Shown one piece after another: positions 49,929 to 59,057 of a DNA stretch of 64,000 nt (within the stretch, counting starts at the first letter, position 1; each line of letters starts with the position of its first letter). The position numbers and the translations under genes were made by a program. The notes below the pieces were generated by a model. The model ran no database searches, was not told where the DNA came from, and saw only the letters and a list, made by a program, of their open reading frames with translations. The stretch lies in the NCBI GenBank assembly GCA_949358305.1, contig OX442314.1, forward strand, positions 65,667,369-65,731,368. The letters run 5' to 3'. Origin of the DNA: Strigamia acuminata. Lineage: Eukaryota; Arthropoda; Chilopoda; Geophilomorpha; Linotaeniidae.

Positions 49929-51616
49929 TACAAGAGTCGGCAATGAAGATTTCGCTTTTTTTTGTCGATTATTTTTTTTATGTCAAATGTTAGATTTAAG
50001 GTTTTTGGGGGAAATTTTGAGTGTTTGGGTTTTAAAGGGCGCTAGCTTTCTAAAATATTTAAGTGTTGGCTTGAGCTCGTGCGTAAGAAGTTACGCGGCT
50101 TTCCCTGGTTTTTCTTAGCATGTTCGCGCCTTGAGGCGACAGTTTATCTTGTCAGGCTGTCCGCAAGGGCCCTTTAAGTTCCCTACTTCAGCTTTTGCCC
50201 TCCTCGCTTACGGTTATGTTGTTATCGTCCTCAGTTCCTTGTTTAAGTGCCAAAGAATGGCTTTTACGAATTTATTGGCTCGCTGTGTCTGGATTTAAAA
50301 AGGGAGTCCAATTTTCTGATCGCATTTATGCCTGTGCTTGTTAATAGCTTTATTCTTTGCTTGCTCACGTTTTTGGTGAGAATTTTCGGTTTAGTATGTG
50401 AGAAGTGTGGCTATTTGTTTACAAGTTTTCCTTGTCAACCCCCTTTTTAAACGAGTTTGCCAATTTATCACGTTATTAGCTCTTTGGACTTGAGTTCTTT
50501 GATCTCCCGGGGTTTTTCCCTTTTACGTGTAGTCTTTTTAAGAAATTTTTAGGCTTAATGACAGGAGCGTCGTCACATTCACAGCCTATTAGTGGTGTTG
50601 GTTTTTTAGTCGCCGGTTCGAGGTCGATTAACCTCCGTTTTTAGATTTCTTACGCTGTGAATAAATTACTAGCTATTGTGGACCAACCGGTTTCCTCTTC
50701 TCGTCCTTCCCGCCTTTCAGAGCGGCGGTCAGGGGGGTCCTTGAGTGATCTAGCTTCTTCTCGTCATGTGAGCCTGCTCTTGTGTTTGGAATGTGGACGA
50801 CCTCTGGTCTTTACGTTTTGTGTCCAATGTTTTTCGTGTGCCGCACGAGTTTCCTCGTGAGCTCTGGTGTCGGTCATCTCTCCGCTTCGGGAGAGGGCAC
50901 ACCCGTTTGTATTCGTGTGTTTGTAGAACGTTTCTTGTTTTTAGAACGAGATTCGTTCTTTTGCTGCTCGAGTCTTGCTGAGCGAGCGCTGGCCCGCGAG
51001 GTCAGTCGGTTCTTATCTGTCAGTCAATTTCTGTTCGGTTAGATTGTTATACGACTTGTTTGCAAGTGGGTTTGGATTAGAAAGGCGTGTGACTTCTGTC
51101 GGTGCTGGAAGTTTAGAGCAGCCGATCCGCACCGCCCACTGGGCAAGTCCAGTTTCTGTTGTTGACCGCTGCACCCAGTGTCTACCGCTGGTGATGTACG
51201 TTCTGCATTTTCGCTTTCTCTTCGTGGAAACGTCCGTAGCGTTTCATGAGTCTTCATTAGTGATTAGTCTCGCCTTTTATCGTTTAAAAAAGGGAGTTTA
51301 GTTATTCTAGTTCTTTGGGGCAACCTTAGAATTTGGACATTTTAGCTTATTCGTTTAGGAAATAGCTTGCTTGCTATTTTTTGGTTGTGGCTAGCTAGCG
51401 TGGCGTTAGGGTATAGGTACTTGTTTTGGATGGTCGTTTTTGCTGTGCACAGCAAGGACTATCATTTGATGTGTTACAGAGGGCAGGTTTGCACTGCCAT
51501 ACTCTGTTAGATGTCGTGTCCGAGACAAAGTCCCTGCGCCTTTTGGCGGCCCCTATTTCTACGTTTGCTTCCCGCGACTGAGTAGTTGTTGTTAGTCTTT
51601 CATCCCTAGCTCTGCA

Positions 51617-52051
51617 GTGAGGCAGACATGCACTAGGCAGGGAGCCCACTCTAGGATGGGTCGAAGGACGTGTGTGTGCGGCCTTCTTGGCGCCGGCACT
51701 CGGCAACACGTTTTAGTCATTGGACAACACGTGCTTTCAGTAGAGTGGCGATTTCCGGAAGTCGGCTTGCTGATCGACGATGTGGTCAATGGGTATGTGA
51801 GCGAGTCAATTGTCGACTTGCAGTTGCTTACCGGTTCCAGTAATGCGGTTGGCAACTGGCAAGTCCTTGTGCTCATGTCTATGTGTGACGCCCCTCGCAA
51901 TCAGGGACGTCAAGCAACCCTCCCTCTTCTCTCGTTTCTCGGTTCAATCATATTGGTTCCGACTCGGGGTGGGCCAAGCGTTCATACGGTAGCCTCCTTA
52001 TTGGAGCATGGGGTTTTAACTAGATCTAGTTTCTATTTCCCCCTCGGTTAA
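51617..52051 (+). other. 144-codon open frame shared with Fam2 copy 1, probably not coding
   Basis: Counterpart of 39335-39769, open in both copies, with a substitution pattern dominated by amino-acid changes. No recognised domain. Retained openness could be chance given the short divergence. Confidence 0.3.
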
Positions 52052-53799
52052 AGAAGTTTCAGTCTTCGTGGTAGTCTGCTCACAACAGGCTACACGGTGG
52101 CCCGAGTGCGGACGTGCAGTCCATCGGGTACCTCCTTGTTCAAGGCGCATTCGTAAAGCGCAGCTCGGTTGAAAGAAAGCCACCGGTTTTAATTTCTTTT
52201 CAACGACGTGATTAGTTTTCGTGCAGGAAGTGTAGCTCCGCTTCATTTGGTTGCAGTTGCACTGCTTCCAACGTTTTTCAGTATCGTTTGACACCTGTTG
52301 ATCTTCAAAAAGAAGCAGGCCCCTTTCCTTTCTTTTCTCGTGGGGAGGAAATGGATTGATTATTTGGGTACGGACTTATTCCCTCTTCGAAAAAAAAGCA
52401 GAAAGTTTAGTGTTTTGGAATTCTTGCTGGTTTTCACAGTTCCAGTTTGTTAGTTTCCCTTGTGAGGCCATACTTGGCCAATAGCTTTAGTGATAATATT
52501 GACGTTTTTGCCGGTATTTATTTGCACGGAACGTGCTCGTTTTTTTTTTTAGATAATTGAACCGTTTTTCTTTTATTAGTTAGATAAAGTTGTGGTCGAT
52601 GGGTCAGTGTGCGCGTGTTTCATTGTCACTGTGGACAAGAGGTCGCAGTTGGCTTGCACAGTCATCTGACTAAGTCTTTCCTTTTTTCTTTATTCTCTGC
52701 TCTTAGCGGTTTCGTGGGTTCATGTCAAGTCAGGGTGCGGTCAACGCCTTTGCGTGGCAGTTGCTGTGAATGGTTCGCATTGCCTGAGCTTCATGCTTTC
52801 TCGTTCTCTTTTTCCTTCTTCTGGCATGATCATGTTAGCTAGGTGGTCATGGCTTTGGGTAAGTTGTTAGTTAGTCACTCTTTGCGAAAGAGTGGTGCCT
52901 AGGTCTTGACGGCATTTTCTAGTTCTTCGTACGAATGCTGGGTGGTTGGTCAGACGATAGGTCTGGGTCAACGCATTCATTCCCTTAGTTTGCATTTTTC
53001 TTGTTTTCGAGAAAAGTATCGTCTTTAATAAGTTTGAGTTCGCAGCTCGTGTTTTCGTGCGGACGGAGGTTTCCGTGGTACGTTGCCACTTGAGCGCTGG
53101 CTCGAGAACAACGAGGCGGTGAAGCCTGCCGTGTCTCAAGTTTGTTCCTTTTTGCGTTCCAAGTTTCTTCTAGTCTTCATGCATGTCTTGTTCCTTGCGA
53201 GACCATGCTCGATCAAGAGCTTTTGTGACAGTTTTCCTTCCTCTTTGACGAGGATTCTCGTTTTCCTGTTTTTAGCTTTCATTAGTTTAAGCGTCTGTCT
53301 ACGGGTTGACAGACTGAGCTTTCTGAGAAGCTCCCGCAATGTTCTCACGTTGTTCCGGTTAGAAAACCCGTTCAGTCAGATTTTCTAAAGGTATTTTGTG
53401 TGTGTGCCACGTGTCTATTGGCGACGTCGTAGCCCCTCGGTGTCTGGACTAGGTCATCGTGGCACGGCCCTTCTCTTTCTTCTCTCGTGTTTTAAGTTTC
53501 TTTTAGTTTTTGTTGGTTGTTGATAGGAAGTGCGCCGCAACGCAACTTCTCTTTTCTTTCGTTTCTCCGGTGTTTTTGGGCCGCGATCCGACTTCGATGC
53601 CCTTGACCCTGGGACGCTCCTAGAGGTCTCGGTTGTTTAGGTTACAGCTTTTTGCCTTCGTGTCTATGGTTTTGCCTTCGCGACTTTTACAAGGTCGAGC
53701 TTGGCTTCGATACTTTTTCTTCCCGTTCTCTTGGTTTTGATGGGGAATTCCTTCAACGGTTTTCTACCTTGCCTTTCCTTCTTCTTTGGCCGGCAACGC

Positions 53800-54570
53800 T
53801 GTTGCGAGCACGCGTAACATGGATTTTTGCTATCGCAATAGCGGATTTGCTTTGATTAATCATTAATTTAAGTTTGTGTTTAGTTAATAGTGCAGCTTAA
53901 GTTTTGGCTAAAGGTTAAATGAATTTCGTGTAGTTTGTGACGTGGGAGTTATGTTTTACCTGATTTAAGCTGTCTTTTTTAAGGTAATCTTGTATCTTTT
54001 CTTTGATTCTTTGGAGTTTTACTGCTTGGATTCGTCCAAAGAGTTGCTGCTGTTAGTTCCTAAGTTAGTTCGTTTATTTGAAACACTTTGTCTTAATTTA
54101 TTACGTTTTTGTGCCTTTTGTAATGATTTTATACTCGAAACTGTGTATTTTCTTGTATACGCTTTATCATTTTGTCACTAGAGGGACAATTCGCCTCTTG
54201 CGAGTGATTGTTGCCACTCGTTGCTAAGAGCCGCTGCTCTAATTGTTATAGGTTGCGCAGCAACTACTCTGACTTGTTATATGTTTTTTCTAGTCCTAAG
54301 TAATGTTGATTTTCTCCTCTCTTATGTGTATTTTGATAGATGTTAACTTTACAATAAATTCGATTTGTTCATGTGTTATTTAACACATTAGTGGTGAGTT
54401 CTTCCAGACACTTGTTAGGCCACTTTGCAGGGATTTCAAGCAGGATTTTTTCTGCAATGCATCATCTCTTTTGGAGCTCATCACAAGTTTTAGTAAGTAG
54501 GTTTATTTGTTATAACCATTTTCGATTGTCTTCTAGAGTGCCACACGGCCACAAAGCATTGCTAGAAACA
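53800..54570 (+). repeat. Fam2 copy 2, 3' LTR
   Basis: 771 bp, identical by eye to 48582-49352. Preceded by pyrimidine-rich sequence and GGCCGGCAACGC instead of a normal polypurine tract. Confidence 0.93.
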
Positions 54571-56741
54571 GTCTTGTGGTGTTTGTGCTAAGTCAACTGT
54601 GATGAGATCAAAAGTCTATTCTCCCAAATCATTGGTTGGATGTTTCTAAAATTTACATTGGAGCCTTCTACTAAGGTTTAAACACTATTTCTGAACATTC
54701 AGAGACATTGGTCTTGTGGTGTTTGTGCTAAGTCAACTGTGATGAGATCAAAAGTCTATTCTCCTAAATCAATGGTTGAATGTTTCTAAAACTTACATTG
54801 GAGCCTTCTACTAAGGTTTAAACACTATTTCTGAACATTCAGAGACATTGGACTTGTGGTGTTTGTGCTAAGTCAACTGTGATGAGATCAAAAGTCTATT
54901 CTCCCAAATCATTGGTTGGATGTTTCTAAAACTTACATTGGAGCCTTCTACTAAGGTTTAAACACTATTTCTGAACATTCAGAGACATTGGACTTGTGGT
55001 GTTTGTGCTAAGTCAACTGTGATGAGATCAAAAGTCTATTCTCCCAAATCATTGGTTGGATGTTTCTAAAACTTACATTGGAGCCTTCTACTAAGGTTTA
55101 AACACTATTTCTGAACATTCAGAGACATTGGTGTTTGTGCTAAGTCAACTGTGATGAGATCAAAAGTCTATTCTCCCAAATCATTGGTTGGATGTTTCTA
55201 AAACTTACATTGGAGCCTTCTACTAAGGTTTAAACACTATTTCTGAACATTCAGAGACATTGGACTTGTGGTGTTTGTGCTAAGTCAACTGTGATGAGAT
55301 CAAAAGTCTATTCTCCCAAATCATTGGTTGGATGTTTCTAAAACTTACATTGGAGCCTTCTACTAAGGTTTAAACACTATTTCTGAACATTCAGAGACAT
55401 TGGTCTTGTGGTGTTTGTGCTAAGTCAACTGCGATGTGAAATGAACTCAAAATTTTTTTTTCAAAATTTATTGCTTGGGTGTTGCTAAAACTTATATTGA
55501 AGGCTTCTACTAAGGTTTAAACACTATTTCTGAACATTCAGAGACATTGGACTTGTGGTGTTTGTGCTAAGTCAACTGTGATGAGATCAAAAGTCTATTC
55601 TCCCAAATCATTGGTTGGATGTTTCTAAAACTTACATTGGAGCCTTCTACTAAGGTTTAAACACTATTTCTGAACATTCAGAGACATTGGTCTTGTGGTG
55701 TTTGTGCTAAGTCAACTGTGATGAGATCAAAAGTCTATTCTCCCAAATCATTGGTTGGATGTTTCTAAAACTTACATTGGAGCCTTCTACTAAGGTTTAA
55801 ACACTATTTCTGAACATTCAGAGACATTGGTCTTGTGGTGTTTGTGCTAAGTCAACTGTGATGAGATCAAAAGTCTATTCTCCTAAATCAATGGTTGAAT
55901 GTTTCTAAAACTTACATTGGAGCCTTCTACTAAGGTTTAAACACTATTTCTGAACATTCAGAGACATTGGACTTGTGGTGTTTCTGCTAAGTCAACTGTG
56001 ATGAGATCAAAAGTCTATTCTCCCAAATCATTGGTTGGATGTTTCTAAAATTTACATTGGAGCCTTCTACTAAGGTTTAAACACTATTTCTGAACATTCA
56101 GAGACATTGGTCTTGTGGTGTTTGTGCTAAGTCAACTGTGATGAGATCAAAAGTCTATTCTCCTAAATCAATGGTTGAATGTTTCTAAAACTTACATTGG
56201 AGCCTTCTACTAAGGTTTAAACACTATTTCTGAACATTCAGAGACATTGGACTTGTGGTGTTTGTGCTAAGTCAACTGTGATGAGATCAAAAGTCTATTC
56301 TCCCAAATCATTGGTTGGATGTTTCTAAAACTTACATTGGAGCCTTCTACTAAGGTTTAAACACTATTTCTGAACATTCAGAGACATTGGACTTGTGGTG
56401 TTTGTGCTAAGTCAACTGTGATGAGATCAAAAGTCTATTCTCCCAAATCATTGGTTGGATGTTTCTAAAACTTACATTGGAGCCTTCTACTAAGGTTTAA
56501 ACACTATTTCTGAACATTCAGAGACATTGGTCTTGTGGTGTTTGTGCTAAGTCAACTGCGATGTGAAATGAACTCAAAATTTTTTTTTCAAAATTTATTG
56601 CTTGGGTGTTGCTAAAACTTATATTGAAGGCTTCTACTAAGGTTTAAACACTATTTCTGAACATTCAGAGACATTGGACTTGTGGTGTTTGTGCTAAGTC
56701 AACTGTGATGAGATCAAAAGTCTATTCTCCCAAATCATTGG
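54571..56741. repeat. 140-bp satellite array, block 6
   Basis: Order after the GTCT duplication: rest of d, b e e s' e v e a b c(d) b e e v, then 84 bases of e up to the BEL LTR. c(d) has the front half of c and the back half of d, a recombinant monomer. Lengths sum exactly to 2,171 bp. Confidence 0.95.
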
Positions 56742-58313
56742 TGTTGCGAGCAAGAACGCAACAAAAAGATCTGAAGATTTCACGTTGTTTATCTTCAGAA
56801 AGAGAGAAAAGGCTTTTTAATTTTGTTGTCAAGTTTGAATAGATTTGCAACTCATATCTGACATGTCCAGTTGGTTTGTTGCCTTGTTGTCACGATCCTG
56901 GAAGTTCAAGGGGGTTGTCACTTCGCCTGCCACACCTGGAATGTTTGAAAGTTGTGTTTTTAGTCTTTTGGCATTGTTTTATGTGTCTTTTTCACTTGTT
57001 TGTGTTATTTCTAGTATTTATAAGTTTTCTCCTGTTTCCAGTTCACTTGTGAGAGAGATAGGCGTGCATCGGCAAGATGGCCGCCATAGCATAAGTGAGC
57101 TGGGAAACGGGAGAACTTGAAATAAGCACAATTGCAGTTTTAGTGCTTGTTTCACTGGTAATTTAATTTATACTAACTTGTATTGGTGTTTAAGGTAGTC
57201 CACAGGTGTCTTGGGTCGCTGGATGGACGTTGGACATCGTTTGTGAGCGTTTGCGAGCGTCGGGCGTGAGCGCACGCCTTGCGACGCCTCTCGTGGTCGT
57301 ATGGGTCCTGCAAATGAGTTGAATCGGTCGGGTTTCAATGTCCAAGCACTGGGAAAGCTGTACTAACCGTTCTAGGACGCAGATCCATCGTTGAGAAGGC
57401 CTGTGAGTCGCTTGCGACCTTGTTTGGCTCCATTCACGTCATTTTGGCAGTTGCATGGTCGCCATCTTAGATTTGGTGCTGCACTGGTGCCCTGTTATTG
57501 TTTCTTTTGGGGTTTTATTGGAACCTGGACGTAGGGAATATATACTAGTTATTGTTTGTATATTTACCAATATTAGTTGTTATTAATCTAAGCTTTTACC
57601 TTTGTTATTGCATGGTTGTTAAGGGGTTAAAACTGTGACACGTTGCGCCCTCTGTTGGTGGTGATTGGGTTTGGGCTAAGCATTGTGTTTTGAGTGTAAC
57701 TAATGTTAGTTTTAGCCTTTGAATTATCTGTTAAGTTTAAGTGAAGTGCTGTTTGCACAGGTCATAATGTTATCAAGGTGTTAGGTTAAGTTTTGCCTTT
57801 ACTTATGTTAAGTTTGACATCTGTTGTAGAAATACGGAAACCTTGTTGGCACTATTGTTATTATTCAAATCTGTATTGTTTGGTCACTGACATTTATTGT
57901 AATCAGGTGACCAGTTGTTAAGAGTAGGTTGCTAAAAAAGCAACAGTTGTTATCATTTGTTAAGTATTAAATCCAGTTGATATTTTTCCTCCTTCTTTGG
58001 ATAATTTATTCCTGGGTTTCTTTTACTTCAATAAACATGATGACTTGTGAGTAGAGAGCTTTGCCTGCTCTCCTCCTCCCTGGGAGCCCGGAATTTCTAC
58101 CCAGCAGCTAAAGAGGTTTTGCCAATCACTTTATCTAAATGCAGTCAGGCCTAGTTTCATGCAGTCAGGCCTAACACTTCTTCAAGTTAGGCTTATGCTC
58201 AGAGAGAGGATTTCAACTTGTCTCTTCAACCACTATACAGTCTCGGGCGGTTTCCAGAGTTTGGTGACCAATTCGCCAGTTTTTTCCTGTGAGATCCAAG
58301 GTTGTTTGCTACA
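56742..58313 (+). repeat. BEL element 5' LTR
   Basis: 1,572 bp from TGTTGCG to TTTGCTACA, deduced from the satellite junction on the left and the primer site on the right; the 3' LTR is outside the window, so the right edge is an estimate. The start carries the TGTTGCG/CGCAACA inverted repeat. A hairpin CTGAAGAT/ATCTTCAG lies at 56771-56798. AATAAA at 58030-58035 is the likely poly(A) signal. A TATA-like stretch (GGGAATATATAC) lies near 57535. ATGCAGTCAGGCCTA is repeated at 58139-58153 and 58159-58173. Confidence 0.8.
57074..57087 (+). promoter_or_regulatory. YY1/Pho-like site in the BEL LTR
   Basis: AAGATGGCCGCCAT combines AAGATGGC with an inverted GCCAT core, both typical of YY1/Pho binding. 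A second site, CGCCATCTT, is at 57460-57468. Similar AAGATGGCG sites occur in the Fam1 LTRs (2680-2688, 3948-3957 and duplicates). Binding is inferred from motif only. Confidence 0.35.
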
Positions 58314-58326
58314 GGGAGCTGTTTTT

Positions 58327-58337
58327 TGGTGCCGTGA
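58327..58337 (+). other. Primer-binding site, BEL element
   Basis: TGGTGCCGTGA, 13 nt inside the estimated LTR end, followed by TACCAGGATTTC. Eleven bases complement the 3' end of eukaryotic tRNA-His (recalled as ...TCACGGCA-CCA). Confidence 0.75.
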
Positions 58338-59057
58338 TACCAGGATTTCATGCGCGTGTGTACAGCGCGCATGAAAAAGAGGTCATTTGGACGTTCAGCA
58401 AGTGATTCAAGTGGTTTGGTGCGTGCCAGTTGGTTTGTTTGTACGGCTGGTTCCGTGAGCGACCGGCATCAAGTGCGCACGCCAGAGAGTCACGTGAGAG
58501 CGGCCATTGACGTCCTGAGTCTGCCAAGTCAAACACAACGCAATGTGCAAGTTGAACAGCTACAGCCTGAAAGAAGAAGAACAGTTTTAGTTTTTAAAGT
58601 GTTTTTTGGTGGGCTGTTTTTTTGGGTTTTTTGATGTGTCCCTTCTGGGGGGAGGGGAAGTGTGCATTTTCGTGTTTAAGTTAAAGTTTAAGTTTTTCTC
58701 CACTATAACTGCTTAGGCAGGGGAGATTTAGATAGCCTAGTAGTTAAAAGAGTCTGCTTGACAGCTTAGAGTTTTTGGGTGTTGCACCACTCAAATCCTT
58801 AGGAATTTAGAGAGTTTAGCAGTTAACAGGAATTAGTCTACTATAGGAATTAGAGACTGGGTGTTGCGCCACTCAGATCTTTAGTAGTATAGAGTTTACA
58901 GTGAGTCTGTCTGTATATCATTCAGATCACTAGCGGTTTAGTTGAGCAGTTAGTGTATTTGGTCATTGTTTGTCCAAATATCACCTGTGTTTAGAGTTGT
59001 GTGTCTTTGGTTTTTGACTGACTGATTGTCTTCACTTTCTGCCATTCCAGGTTTGAC
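58338..59057 (+). other. BEL 5' leader with repeats and a possible splice acceptor
   Basis: About 720 nt between primer site and gag start. GGGTGTTGCACCACTCAAAT at 58777 recurs with two changes at 58859, an 82-bp period. A pyrimidine-rich tract ending TTCCAG at 59045-59050, seven bases before the ATG, resembles a 3' splice site. A short frame at 58350-58634 has no recognisable domain. Confidence 0.5.
58534..58545 (+). promoter_or_regulatory. Conserved leader motif CACAACGCAATG, BEL element
   Basis: Context TCAAACACAACGCAATGTGC, about 200 nt downstream of the primer site. Same 13-base core as in Fam1 and Fam2. Nine bases complement the tRNA-His anticodon arm including the GUG anticodon. Confidence 0.5.

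Larger units (their letters stand above)
49155..49946 (+). other. Leader-spanning open frame (263 codons), doubtful coding, Fam2 copy 2
   Basis: Starts 15 nt after the LTR AATAAA, reads through the LTR end and primer site (around residues 66-72) and ends VKHNAMYKSRQ. Contains an Arg-rich stretch and no recognised domain. An overlapping version in the 3' LTR (54373-54591) is only its first part running into satellite. Differences from copy 1 are mainly nonsynonymous where compared. Confidence 0.25.
49353..53799 (+). other. Fam2 copy 2 interior, no recognisable genes
   Basis: 4,447 bp without retroelement protein motifs. Short perfect palindromes conserved with copy 1: 50943-50959 (AGAACGA arms), 51440-51455 (TTGCTGTGCACAGCAA) and 52876-52894 (CACTCTTT arms). 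A further palindrome is at 52018-52031 (AACTAGATCTAGTT). A direct-inverted cluster of GCCGCCAT motifs lies at 49411-49433, just after the primer site. Confidence 0.75.
48582..54570 (+). mobile_element. Fam2 LTR retroelement, copy 2 (non-autonomous, inverted relative to copy 1)
   Basis: 5,989 bp, plus sense, flanked by GTCT duplications (48578-48581 and 54571-54574) within a d monomer. LTRs of 771 bp are identical by eye. The interior aligns with copy 1 in reverse complement but with many substitutions and indels, so the two are separate insertions from different source copies. No gag-pol. Both Fam2 insertions chose GTCT at different sites within the monomer (after bases 66 and 23). Confidence 0.9.

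Noticed and set aside
1-56741. CENP-B box in the satellite
   Set aside because: I found no match to the TTCG....A..CGGG pattern in the monomer or its variants.
58327-58337. tRNA gene or tRNA-derived SINE
   Set aside because: Only the complement of the 3' end of a tRNA is present, at the position expected for a primer site; no A or B box arrangement seen.
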